Positions 7,956 to 15,154 are shown, counted from the stretch's first letter. The stretch: 64,000 nucleotides of DNA from Trabulsiella odontotermitis (GCF_030053895.1 NZ_CP125781.1:1674001-1738000); one strand, 5' to 3'. Notes: generated from the sequence alone by a model not told the origin. Numbers and translations: made by a program.

Positions 7956-9209
7956 ATGTCTGCAGGAACATTAACCCTGACAAATAACTCAGCATCTGTG
8001 AGCGGAGCAGGTACGACGTTTACCACTGATCTGGCCGCAGGTGATTTCATTGTGGCGACGGTCGGCGGCGTGCCATACACATTGCCGGTTAAAGCCGTAA
8101 GCAGCAATACCGCGCTGACACTCGTCAGTAATTTCTCAGGTCCGACACAGGCAGGTGTGGCGTGGATGGCGGTTCCACGCGTAGCGCTCAATATGGTTAC
8201 CGCTGCGCTGGTGGTTCAAAGCACCGAAGCATTGCGTGGTCTCAATTACGATAAGCAAAACTGGCAACAGATTTTCAGTGGTACCGGTACGGTCACAGTG
8301 ACGCTCCCTGACGGTAGTTCTTTTAGCGGTCCTGCATGGGGTGGGATTATTAGTGCGTTGAATGAAGTCTCCGAATCTGTCTCCGGAAAGATGGACAAAA
8401 GCGAGAACCTTGCCGATCTGCCAGACGCTTCTGTCGCTCGCACAAACCTCGGTTTAGGAAGTAGCGCAACTAAGGATGTAGGCACCGAATCCAATAATGT
8501 CATGCAGGTGGGTGCATTTGGGTTAGGGACGGCGCTGCCGCCAAACACAACTGACAGCAATGCAAACAATGCTGTTTTAAACGGTATTTATTATTCAAAT
8601 GGCGCAGCTGCAATCAATTATTACAGTGGTTATACCCCGCTGCTGTCCCTTTCCAGACTTTCAGGTAATCAGACACAAATCCAGGCAAATACCTCTGGAA
8701 TACTTGCCGTCAGATGTAGCTCAAATAATGTGTGGTCAGCCTGGATTACTCACTACAACACTGCAAATACAACGAGGGCAAGTGACGGCACGTTGAAAGC
8801 GTCCTCGCCAGTAATACGACTATTCGCAGATGGTCGCTATGAGACGAATGAGGAGGCAGAAGGTTGCGTTGTAAGACGCCTTGACGTTGGCAGCTATCTG
8901 ATTGAAGGCTGTAACGCGCTCAACTCGGACGCCGCCTGGGGCGGGATTGATGGTGGGTTCGACATTCCCACCGATCGAAACAGGCAGCCGCTGATCTGGC
9001 TCGATTACGAGGTGAATGCTGACGGCTCGGTGCTGGTTAAGACCTACCACCGGAGGAACGCCGGTTCACCGCCGTTCGCGCATAACGAAATTGATGGTCT
9101 CGCCGAGGGCGATCCGGTCGATATTCCCTGCGACCAGTATGTGAGCGTTCGGGTGGAAATGCCCGCGAACAGTATTTGGGAAATGAAAAGCACTATGACA
9201 AAAGTTTGA
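7956..9209 (+). CDS. Side tail fibre protein, expressed form of an invertible gene
   Basis: A 417-residue tail fibre. Residues 1-165 are the constant part (MSAGTLTLTNNSASVSG... to ...LPDASVARTNL). Codon 165 (CTC) contains the crossover dinucleotide of a Din-type invertase site. Residues 166-417 are the current variable tip. The last ~150 residues belong to the StfR-type C-terminal family of lambdoid side tail fibres (YETNEEAEGC, WGGIDGGFDIPTDRN, LDYEVNADGSVLVKTYHR, DQYVSVRVEMP). ATG 7956 has an ACAGGAG ribosome binding site. The 3' end overlaps the convergent silent tip B by 17 bp. No tail fibre assembly (tfa) gene follows. Inversion would replace the tip with frame B or C (separate entries). 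Confidence 0.88.
   Translation: MSAGTLTLTNNSASVSGAGTTFTTDLAAGDFIVATVGGVPYTLPVKAVSSNTALTLVSNFSGPTQAGVAWMAVPRVALNMVTAALVVQSTEALRGLNYDKQNWQQIFSGTGTVTVTLPDGSSFSGPAWGGIISALNEVSESVSGKMDKSENLADLPDASVARTNLGLGSSATKDVGTESNNVMQVGAFGLGTALPPNTTDSNANNAVLNGIYYSNGAAAINYYSGYTPLLSLSRLSGNQTQIQANTSGILAVRCSSNNVWSAWITHYNTANTTRASDGTLKASSPVIRLFADGRYETNEEAEGCVVRRLDVGSYLIEGCNALNSDAAWGGIDGGFDIPTDRNRQPLIWLDYEVNADGSVLVKTYHRRNAGSPPFAHNEIDGLAEGDPVDIPCDQYVSVRVEMPANSIWEMKSTMTKV
8437..8462 (+). other. Invertase crossover site 1 (expression site)
   Basis: A 26-bp Din-family (gix/cix/hix-like) site with core AAACC-TC-GGTTTAGG and central dinucleotide TC at 8449-8450. It lies inside the tail fibre coding sequence and encodes TNLGLG. 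The half-site GGTTTAGGAAGT is identical to that of site 2 and differs at one base from site 3. The match with site 2 runs on to 17 bases (GGTTTAGGAAGTAGCGC). Confidence 0.85.
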
Positions 9210-9831
9210 TTGCTTCATTTAAATCAGATAGTTGTTTATCTCTTATTTTATCTTTTTCCATCAGTAAGGTGATTACGGTAAGGGCATCCATCAGCAAGGG
9301 ATTAGTATCGAGTGTTAATATTTCCCGAAGCGACCCGTCTTCATTTACTGCACCGTTCACTCTCTTGATATATTGCGCGTCTATTTTTTCCAGATCCTGT
9401 GCGACAAATCCTCGACGAAGATGCCCGGTTTCGTCGTTTTTATATTTAAAGGTTACTGGCTTCATTGCCTCAATGTTGGCCCAGGATTCACTACCATCGG
9501 TATAATTTACATCCAGTTTAAGAGTGATGTCTGATACCGCGGTGGTAGTAATTTCCCGCCAGCCCTGCGCCGCACCAGACTCATGGGTCTGCGCAAAAAA
9601 GCGGTTGTTGCGCCCAGCGAAAGCGGATTGAATCGCTGATGTTAGTCGTATCTTAACCCCTGCTGCGTTGTAATTAAAAATGGGGGAATTTGTTGTACCT
9701 AAATAGAATCCGCACATATCCATAGCTGACCAGTCATTGTCGACAGCTAATGTACCGATGCCAAAATCCCCTTCAGAAAGTAATTCCCCTGTGGTGCTGT
9801 AGGCATCCCTTGTCGCGCTACTTCCTAAACC
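9193..9831 (-). CDS. Silent tail fibre tip B with S74 self-cleaving chaperone domain
   Basis: A 212-codon open frame without its own start that begins exactly at crossover site 2 (GLGSSATRDAYSTTGELL...). The first internal ATG is at 9723. The C-terminal half is a Peptidase_S74 intramolecular chaperone: SDITLK gives the Ser-Lys pair spaced five residues as in endosialidase-type chaperones, followed by WANIEAMKPVTFKYKND and GFVAQDLEKID. Such domains trimerise the fibre and then cut themselves off just before the Ser. The frame would be expressed only after inversion joins it to residues 1-165 of the fibre gene at 7956. It converges on and overlaps the expressed tip A by 17 bp. Confidence 0.8.
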   Translation of the reverse strand, partial: GLGSSATRDAYSTTGELLSEGDFGIGTLAVDNDWSAMDMCGFYLGTTNSPIFNYNAAGVKIRLTSAIQSAFAGRNNRFFAQTHESGAAQGWREITTTAVSDITLKLDVNYTDGSESWANIEAMKPVTFKYKNDETGHLRRGFVAQDLEKIDAQYIKRVNGAVNEDGSLREILTLDTNPLLMDALTVITLLMEKDKIRDKQLSDLNEAIKLLS

Positions 9832-9845
9832 GACGTTTCACCTTC
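9820..9845 (-). other. Invertase crossover site 2
   Basis: An inverted copy of the crossover site; read on the minus strand its core is AAACG-TC-GGTTTAGGAAGT, with central dinucleotide at 9832-9833. It marks the 5' end of silent tip B and also contains the TAG stop of silent tip C in another frame (9825-9827). The outer arm differs from site 1 (AAACG instead of AAACC). Confidence 0.83.
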
Positions 9846-10613
9846 CGACACGGCCGCCAGCTCCGCTTCATTCTGCCGCATTTTTTTGTTGTACAAAGAA
9901 TCGACAGGCATTTCGACCCGAACGCTCACATACTGATCGGCGGGGATATCGACTGGATCACCTTCGGCGAGGCCATCTATTATGTTGCGCGCGTACGGCG
10001 GTGAACCGGCATTTTCCCGATGGTAGGTTTTGACCAGCACTGAGGCGTCAGCATTCACTTCGTAATCAAGCCAGATCAGTGGCTGTTTGTTCCGGTCAGT
10101 GGGAATATCGAACCCGCCATCAATCCCGCCCCAGGCGGCGTCTGAATTAAGCGCATCACAGCCTTCAACCAGGTAAACCCCCGCAGACAGCCGCGTAACC
10201 GTGCAGCCTTCGGCTTCTTCATTTGTCTCGTAGCGCCCGTCAGAAAACAGCTTAATGACTGGTGATGCCGCTTTTAGCGTGCCGTCGCTGGCCTTAGTGG
10301 TGTTTGCTGTTGAATAAAACTCAAACCATCCAGCATAGACAGCAGCTTCAAGTGATCTCAAATATGCACGATTATTCCTGAATGCTAGCTGGGCGTTGTA
10401 ATCCGATGATTGTGCATGCAGCAAGGTCATCCCCATGACTACTCCGCCGGTTGGTGTACTGAGGGAAGCGGTCCAGAAATTAGTCCTGTCTACAAACTCG
10501 TTTGCGTTTCGTCCTGACCCTCCTCGGCTTGCTCCGCCGACACCTGATGAGTCGACTGTAACAACATTGGAATTTCCGGTACCGATGTTTAAAACTGCCG
10601 CACCTCCTAAACC
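9825..10613 (-). CDS. Silent tail fibre tip C (StfR-type)
   Basis: A 262-codon open frame without its own start that begins at crossover site 3 (GLGGAAVLNIGTGNSN...). The first internal ATG is at 10436. Its C-terminal ~150 residues are of the same StfR type as the expressed tip, with YETNEEAEGC, WGGIDGGFDIPTDRN and DQYVSVRVEMP. 133 codons (9906-10304) align without gaps with 8766-9164 of tip A, so the two form a ~400-bp imperfect inverted repeat. The N-terminal part is unrelated to tip A. The stop codon falls inside crossover site 2. Inversion between sites 1 and 3 would give a 427-residue fibre. As the DNA stands it should not be translated as a fibre. Confidence 0.8.
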   Translation of the reverse strand, partial: GLGGAAVLNIGTGNSNVVTVDSSGVGGASRGGSGRNANEFVDRTNFWTASLSTPTGGVVMGMTLLHAQSSDYNAQLAFRNNRAYLRSLEAAVYAGWFEFYSTANTTKASDGTLKAASPVIKLFSDGRYETNEEAEGCTVTRLSAGVYLVEGCDALNSDAAWGGIDGGFDIPTDRNKQPLIWLDYEVNADASVLVKTYHRENAGSPPYARNIIDGLAEGDPVDIPADQYVSVRVEMPVDSLYNKKMRQNEAELAAVSEGETSV

Positions 10614-10627
10614 GACGTTTTATAGAT
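10602..10627 (-). other. Invertase crossover site 3 (next to invertase gene)
   Basis: A third inverted crossover site; read on the minus strand its core is AAACG-TC-GGTTTAGGAGGT, with the dinucleotide at 10614-10615. It lies 65 bp upstream of the invertase start, the usual place for the invertase-proximal site. It opens silent tip C. Confidence 0.82.
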
Positions 10628-10692
10628 TGCCTTTGCTGATGAAAAAGTTACCGTTTTCTTCATTTTCGCAGAAGAAAAGTAGGTTAAAAATT

Positions 10693-11286
10693 ATGCAAAT
10701 TGGCTATGTCAGGGTGTCAACAAATGACCAAAACACAGATCTGCAAAGAGAAGCGCTCGAGCGGTCAGGATGTGAGCAGATTTTTGAAGAAAAAATGAGC
10801 GGTACGATCGCAAACCGGCCAGCTCTGAAAAAGTTACTCCGTACGCTCAAAGAGGGTGACACACTGGTTGTCTGGAAACTCGATCGGTTGGGTCGTAGCA
10901 TGCGTAATCTCGTGTTGCTGGTCGACGAATTACGCCAGCGCGGTATTCATTTTCGTAGCCTGACAGACAGCATCGACACTTCCAGCCCGATGGGGCGGTT
11001 TATTTTTCACATCATGTCCGCGCTGGCTGAGATGGAGCGTGAGCTTATCGTCGAGCGAACCCGTGCGGGGCTGGCGGCGGCGCGCGCAAAAGGGCGAATA
11101 GGCGGGCGGCGACCAAAGCTTTCGCCGGAGCAATGGGCTCAGGCGGGCCGACTCATTCAAAACGGCCTTGACCGGAAACAGGTGGCGATCATCTATGACG
11201 TTGCCGTCTGCACGTTATACAAAAAATTTCCGGCAAATAATGGCTTACAGGAAACTGTGGAAACAGGTGTTGATCTGCTGAGATAA
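10693..11286 (+). CDS. Serine DNA invertase (Gin/Cin/Hin/Pin family)
   Basis: A 197-residue serine recombinase. The catalytic Ser9 lies in GYVRVSTNDQ. The resolvase/invertase core runs to about residue 135, with the conserved VWKLDRLGRS and MGRFIFHIMSALAEMERELIVERT (long helix E), and the C-terminal helix-turn-helix (about 140-180) begins RGGRRPKL-like (IGGRRPKLSP). Length and motifs match Fis-dependent Din-family invertases that flip tail fibre cassettes. ATG 10693 is chosen because MQIGYVRVS matches the family start; the frame is open upstream but crosses site 3. The recombinational enhancer (Fis sites) expected nearby could not be identified by eye. Confidence 0.93.
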   Translation: MQIGYVRVSTNDQNTDLQREALERSGCEQIFEEKMSGTIANRPALKKLLRTLKEGDTLVVWKLDRLGRSMRNLVLLVDELRQRGIHFRSLTDSIDTSSPMGRFIFHIMSALAEMERELIVERTRAGLAAARAKGRIGGRRPKLSPEQWAQAGRLIQNGLDRKQVAIIYDVAVCTLYKKFPANNGLQETVETGVDLLR

Positions 11287-11292
11287 TAAATC

Positions 11293-11312
11293 TACTGTAT
11301 ATATAAACAGTA
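11293..11312 (+). promoter_or_regulatory. LexA box (SOS operator)
   Basis: TACTGTATATATAAACAGTA matches the LexA consensus TACTGTATATATATACAGTA at 19 of 20 positions. It lies 17 bp upstream of the umuD-like start, between the invertase gene and the polymerase V-like operon, so that operon should be induced by DNA damage. Confidence 0.93.
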
Positions 11313-11329
11313 TTTATTGGAGGTGCTTC

Positions 11330-11614
11330 ATGCAGCAGTCAATCCTCACCGTATGCGGCATCCGACAGGGAGCGGAGGTGTTTGAAATTCAGTCGGGGTA
11401 CGCGATTGTTGACCGAGCAGGCAAGCCGGATACCTCATGTGTTTTGCTGATAGCCTTTTGTGGGCATCAGCAGTTTGCCAGGCTCGCCGGTACATCACTC
11501 ATCACGGAGGATGGTGAAGTAATCGAGGGTGATGGCCTTGATGATGTCGAAGTAATAGGCGTCGTAACGCATCTTATCAGCCGGGCTGGTTTCGACGATC
11601 TGCCGGTGATGTGA
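11330..11614 (+). CDS. UmuD-like protein, N-terminally short, catalytic residues missing
   Basis: A 94-residue protein in the place of umuD. The segment GYAIVDRAGKPDTSCVLLIAFCGHQQFARL resembles the UmuD/LexA peptidase core (IVDRA...GDIVIA...FTVKRL), and DDVEVIGVVTHLIS resembles the UmuD C-terminus. The SMxxxGI segment with the catalytic Ser is absent, and the position of the catalytic Lys is Ala (FARL). The protein therefore lacks the cleavage site and active site and cannot self-process; it resembles an already trimmed UmuD' that might act as the polymerase partner. ATG 11330 has a GGAGGTG ribosome binding site. Its stop overlaps the umuC start (TGATG). Confidence 0.7.
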   Translation: MQQSILTVCGIRQGAEVFEIQSGYAIVDRAGKPDTSCVLLIAFCGHQQFARLAGTSLITEDGEVIEGDGLDDVEVIGVVTHLISRAGFDDLPVM

Positions 11615-12876
11615 TGTTCGCACTTGTCGATGTGAATAGCTTTTACGCAAGCTGCGAGCGGGTATTCAGGCCGGATTTAAAAGGAAGACCTGTAGTCGTG
11701 CTGTCAAACAATGACGGGTGCGTTATCGCGCGTTCTGTTGAAGCCAAACCATTTGTAAAAATGGGTGAGCCGTACTTCAAGCAGAAGGACCACTTCCGGC
11801 GCAATGGCGTCGTCTGTTTCAGTTCTAACTATGAGCTGTATGCCGACATGAGTCACCGAGTCATGACAACACTTGAGGAGCTGGCACCCCGTGTTGAAAT
11901 TTACTCTATCGACGAGGCCTTCTGCGACCTGACTGGTGTGCGGAATTGTCGGGTGCTGGAAGAGTTTGGACGAGAGCTGAAAAATGCCGTTTACCGGAAT
12001 ACTGCTTTGCCAGTGGGAGTGGGCATCGCGCAGACGAAGACGCTGGCGAAACTGGCGAACTACGCAGCAAAGACATGGAAGGCCACCGGCGGTGTCGTTG
12101 ACCTTTCGAACGTAGAGCGCCAGCGCAAACTGATGTCTCTGTTGCCAGTGGACGAGGTGTGGGGAGTCGGGCGCCGTATATCGAAAAAGCTGGAGATGAT
12201 GGGGATCAAAACAGTTCTCCAACTGGCGGAAACAGATATCAGGTTTATCCGTAAGCACTTCAATGTCGTTCTGGAAAGAACAGTGCGCGAGCTGTGTGGT
12301 GAGCCTTGTCTCGAAATTGAAGAGTTTGCCCCGACAAAACAGGAAATTGTCTGCAGCAGGTCGTTTGGGGAGCGCATCACTGACTATGAAGACATGCGCC
12401 AGGCGATATGCAGTTACGCCGAGCGCGCAGCGGAGAAATTAAGGGGTGAGCATCAGTATTGTCGGTACATTTCAGCATTCGTGAAGACGTCGCCGTTTGC
12501 ACTCAACGAGCCATATTACGGCTGTAACATGTCGGTGAAGCTGATGACGCCAACGCAGGACAGTCGGGATATTATCGACGCTGCTGTGCGCTGTCTGGAT
12601 GAGATATGGAAGGACGGATACCGGTACCAGAAAGCGGGCGTTATGTTGGGCGACTTCTTCAGCCAGGGCGTGGCGCAGCTTAACCTGTTCGACGACAATG
12701 CACCGCGGAGAAATAGCGCGCAACTGATGGAGGTACTGGACCGCCTGAACGCTCGGGATGGGAAGGGCGCGTTGTTTTTTGCCGGGCAGGGGATTCAGCA
12801 GCCGTGGCAGATGAAGCGTGAAATGCTTTCCCCACGATACACCACAAGGTATTCTGATTTCCTTAGGGTCCGATGA
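11614..12876 (+). CDS. umuC: UmuC-like Y-family DNA polymerase (Pol V catalytic subunit)
   Basis: A 420-residue error-prone translesion polymerase. The catalytic residues are visible: FALVDVNSFYASCE at the N-terminus and YSIDEAFCDL at about residue 97. The thumb/helix-hairpin-helix region runs near 180-230, and the C-terminus carries QLNLF (about residue 355), the beta-clamp-binding motif of E. coli UmuC. Either the ATG at 11614, overlapping the umuD-like stop, or the adjoining GTG at 11611 could start it; ATG gives the usual MFAL start. It is controlled by the LexA box at 11293. Phage-borne umuDC operons raise mutation and damage tolerance in lysogens. Confidence 0.93.
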   Translation: MFALVDVNSFYASCERVFRPDLKGRPVVVLSNNDGCVIARSVEAKPFVKMGEPYFKQKDHFRRNGVVCFSSNYELYADMSHRVMTTLEELAPRVEIYSIDEAFCDLTGVRNCRVLEEFGRELKNAVYRNTALPVGVGIAQTKTLAKLANYAAKTWKATGGVVDLSNVERQRKLMSLLPVDEVWGVGRRISKKLEMMGIKTVLQLAETDIRFIRKHFNVVLERTVRELCGEPCLEIEEFAPTKQEIVCSRSFGERITDYEDMRQAICSYAERAAEKLRGEHQYCRYISAFVKTSPFALNEPYYGCNMSVKLMTPTQDSRDIIDAAVRCLDEIWKDGYRYQKAGVMLGDFFSQGVAQLNLFDDNAPRRNSAQLMEVLDRLNARDGKGALFFAGQGIQQPWQMKREMLSPRYTTRYSDFLRVR

Positions 12877-12921
12877 ATTTTAATGGATTCTTAGTCCGTT
12901 AAGTGCCATAAGCGGAGGTCG

Positions 12922-13293
12922 CTAGCTATCTCCGAAGATAATTTTTTCGAGATCCTGCAAGTCCTGCTGTGATTGCTCGTTAAGGTTAGCCTCTACCTTG
13001 TCGTACCATGTAAGAAGTTTCTTGCCAAGTGGTGTCAAAACCGAGCCTCCGCCTTTACTGCCGCCTGTTGATGTAATGACCACCGGCTTACCTATGCCTT
13101 TGTTGAGCGTATCAATCAGGAGCCACGCCCTTTTATAGGGGATTCCCAGATCTTTTGCGGCAGCTGAGAGGGAATGAAACCCATCTATAGCGCGTAACAG
13201 ATCGATTTTCCCCGGTCCCAGCGAGATATTGTCATTGATGTAAATTCGGGGTCTGACCAAAATAAAATCAGACATAAGCGTTTTTTTATTCAT
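12922..13293 (-). CDS. ModE N-terminal-type winged helix-turn-helix regulator
   Basis: A 123-residue protein that consists only of the ModE/LysR-type DNA-binding domain: IDLLRAIDGFHSLSAAAKDLGIPYKRAWLLIDTLN (helix-turn-helix), then a wing with TGGSKGGGSVLTPLGKKLL. The C-terminal molybdate-binding (TOBE/MOP) domain of full ModE is missing, so any ligand must act another way. ATG 13293 (MNKKTLMSDF) has GGAG upstream; an ATG 18 bp further up (13311) is possible. It lies 26 bp downstream of the tauE/safE-like gene on the same strand, so the two form an operon. A ModE-box-like palindrome precedes that operon. Confidence 0.8.
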   Translation of the reverse strand: MNKKTLMSDFILVRPRIYINDNISLGPGKIDLLRAIDGFHSLSAAAKDLGIPYKRAWLLIDTLNKGIGKPVVITSTGGSKGGGSVLTPLGKKLLTWYDKVEANLNEQSQQDLQDLEKIIFGDS

Positions 13294-13319
13294 CCTGAGA
13301 ACTCCGGGCAAAGTTTTTT

Positions 13320-14123
13320 TACCGGGTGTGTTTGAAAGTTTTGATGGCAGAGATAAGAAGGATCACACCAAGTAAAGTCATAAGTGCTTTAACCGGGAAC
13401 AGGCCGACCATAAGTCCACCAATTGCTGCGCCAATTACTGAACCGATGACCATCCATACAAACAGTGGCCTTTCTTTCTTCAGAACCAGGAAAGCATCTG
13501 CATTTGTATAACGGAAAAACCAACAATCATCGTTGGCAGGCTGATCATCAGTGAAAGGCTGCCGGCCAGTTTGATATCTACCCCGAAAAGGATAACGATT
13601 GTGGGGATAAGAAGCTCTCCACCAGCCACTCCAGCAAAGCTGCGACTATCCCGATAAAGAACCCTGAAACCACACCCGCAATAATTGTGGCAAGGCCGGG
13701 TTGAAATAACCCGCCTGAAATACTGTGCAGCGGCATCCAGGCTTCAGAGAGCATGACAAAAGACAGTAAAACAAGCAGGATCAGAATAATTCTGTCCAGC
13801 CAGATTCTGGACATCTTAATGGCACGACCTGCGGCCCACCATGCTCCAATAAGACTTCCTGCCAGCAAGTTTATGACAATATCAAGATGCGCCACCAACT
13901 GATCGAGAGATATAGATTTTGTTCGGAAAATTAAAGCAATAGCCACCACGGTGAGACTCATTGCTTTGTTAAAAATGACAGCTTCCAGGGTCGCGATTTT
14001 GAAACTACCGATCAGGACGGGAAGGCGAAATTCAGCCCCTCCGAGGCCAACCAACCCGCCTAAAGCCCCTATTATCGCGCCTGAGAAAACCCCTTTTCCA
14101 TTCCTGTTTGAAACTGACGACAT
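13320..14123 (-). pseudogene. TauE/SafE-family membrane permease, two frameshifts
   Basis: The intact frame would encode ~268 residues of a sulfite exporter TauE/SafE-type permease: several membrane helices and the N-terminal glycine-rich repeat (GALGGLVGLGGAEFRLPVLIG). The second half-repeat is visible only after frame corrections: GVAGGELLIPTIVILFG follows a one-base loss near 13629-13636, and RYTNADAFLVLKKERPLFVW follows a second one-base loss near 13511-13519. As read, translation stops at 13578 after 181 residues. The ATG at 14123 has an AGAGAGGA ribosome binding site. The family moves anions or sulfur compounds; the link to a ModE-like regulator hints at an oxyanion. Sequencing error cannot be excluded. 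Confidence 0.82.
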
Positions 14124-14138
14124 GCGTTCCTCTCTGAT

Positions 14139-14166
14139 TCGTTATGTCATTTTTGACATAACGAAA
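14139..14166. promoter_or_regulatory. ModE-box-like palindromic operator
   Basis: A perfect inverted repeat with 12-bp arms (TTCGTTATGTCA and its complement) around TTTT lies just upstream of the tauE/safE-like ribosome binding site. The outer CGTTAT...ATAACG agrees with the ModE box of E. coli (CGTTATAT...ATATAACG). The ModE-like protein encoded at the end of the same operon is the obvious ligand, which would make this autoregulation. Confidence 0.7.
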
Positions 14167-14310
14167 GCATAGCATTGCAGATCAGTTGTCTGGTAGTTGA
14201 TTGTAAAGGCGAGGATTGATCCAGATTAAAACTTATTCAATTTACCTGCTCCCCGTTGTTTTACACACCACAATTTATGTAATGCCTTCATGGGATATTA
14301 AAACAACTAC

Positions 14311-14344
14311 GAACTTCTGCTATTCGCTCATAGCAGACGAGTTC
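14311..14344 (-). terminator. Hairpin downstream of the SRAP gene
   Basis: On the minus strand a long stem (AGTTC plus ATAGCAGA arms paired with their complements, a two-base bulge, a 6-base loop) starts 7 bp after the SRAP stop codon. It is followed only by a weak T-rich stretch. Probable terminator for the SRAP gene. Confidence 0.45.
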
Positions 14345-14351
14345 ACGTTCT

Positions 14352-15023
14352 CTAATTGACAGCCTCAATTAACTCCGGGCCTTGATTTTTCACATTACCA
14401 ACGGCACGCGTCACGGCGTGCCAGGTGAAGAGGTCAGCAGACAATGAACAGTCACTAGCGATCTCTTCTGCTTCTTTCCCGCTAATATCCTGCCGCATCC
14501 ATTCACGCGCTGCTTCAGGGGACAATACCAACGGTCGGCGGTAATGGATATCCACCAGGCCTCTGTCAGCTGCTGCCGTTACAATCAAAAAACCTTCAGC
14601 CTCATCTCCACGTTCAAGCGACGTGCTACCGATAGCCGCCATGAATATTGGTTTCCCGTCTTTCCTGTGAATGAAGTAGGGCTGTTTATGGCCGTCTTCC
14701 TTCGTCCACTCAAACCATCCATCCGCAAAAACGATTGCCCTGCCATGCTGCCACAAAGGTTTGAACATTCTGCTGGTGGCAGCTGTTTCGACGCGCGCAT
14801 TAATCAACGGCGGCTTATCCCACCAACCGGGTGCATATCCCCAAAGAACAGGATCAAGATGCAGTTGTTCGTCCCGTTCGCTCAGTAATAAAACTTTGGT
14901 TCCAGGTGCCACGTTGTAGCGCCCAATCGGTTCAGGGTCATAGGGAATATCTCGTTCAGCCTCATCGGCCAGATACGCCAGATACTCTTCGCGAGTTTGT
15001 GCCTGGGCAAACCTTCCGCACAT
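14352..15023 (-). CDS. SOS response-associated peptidase (SRAP, YedK/HMCES family)
   Basis: A 223-residue SRAP protein. Family members bind abasic sites in single-stranded DNA and form a stable thiazolidine link through Cys2 after removal of Met1, shielding the lesion. MCGRFAQ gives Cys2, RYNVAPG the conserved Asn, DGWFEW the catalytic Glu (about residue 106), and DIHYRRPLVL the His (about residue 160); the usual Asp after this His is Tyr here. A GGAGG ribosome binding site precedes ATG 15023. No LexA box is obvious upstream. It lies between the prophage late region and tRNA-Pro, in the cargo zone near the attachment site, close to umuC. Confidence 0.9.
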   Translation of the reverse strand: MCGRFAQAQTREEYLAYLADEAERDIPYDPEPIGRYNVAPGTKVLLLSERDEQLHLDPVLWGYAPGWWDKPPLINARVETAATSRMFKPLWQHGRAIVFADGWFEWTKEDGHKQPYFIHRKDGKPIFMAAIGSTSLERGDEAEGFLIVTAAADRGLVDIHYRRPLVLSPEAAREWMRQDISGKEAEEIASDCSLSADLFTWHAVTRAVGNVKNQGPELIEAVN

Positions 15024-15106
15024 GAAAACCTCCAGTCGTCAGACTGAAAGTATAGGCAATGAAATAGGGGGAGTGGAGCAGGGGGACTGGTGCTTTTTCG
15101 TCAGGG

Positions 15107-15138
15107 TTTCACCTTCATTTCACCTTCATTTCACCTTG
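15107..15138. repeat. Three tandem 11-bp repeats near the attachment tRNA
   Basis: TTTCACCTTCA occurs at 15107 and 15118, and a third copy begins at 15129 (TTTCACCTTG). The units follow each other without gap at one helical turn, about 60 bp from the 3' end of tRNA-Pro. Position and spacing fit arm-type binding sites of a tyrosine integrase; this is inference, as the integrase lies outside the window. Confidence 0.55.
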
Positions 15139-15154
15139 TGAAATAATTGTAAAC

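Larger units (their letters stand above)
8437..10627. other. Three-site invertible DNA cassette for tail fibre tips
   Basis: The segment lies between an expressed fibre gene and an invertase gene and holds three crossover sites: site 1 in direct orientation at codon 165 of the fibre gene, and sites 2 and 3 in inverted orientation. Between sites 1 and 2 lie tip A (expressed, + strand) and silent tip B (- strand); between 2 and 3 lies silent tip C (- strand). B and C have no start codon at their 5' ends but are open, in the correct frame, right up to their crossover sites. Recombination of site 1 with 2 or 3 would give in-frame fusions of 377 or 427 residues instead of 417. The layout resembles Gin/Cin cassettes of Mu and P1 and the multi-site Min system of p15B. 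Confidence 0.85.

Noticed and set aside
9750..10004. Plus-strand frame between crossover site 2 and tip C
   Set aside because: It crosses the recombination site and lies opposite the strongly conserved tip C frame.
10435..10692. Extended N-terminus of the invertase
   Set aside because: The frame is open upstream, but these codons run through crossover site 3 and antisense to tip C; the family start is MQIGYVRVS at 10693.
13326..13511. Plus-strand 61-aa frame
   Set aside because: It is antisense to the third fragment of the frameshifted TauE/SafE gene and has no ribosome binding site.
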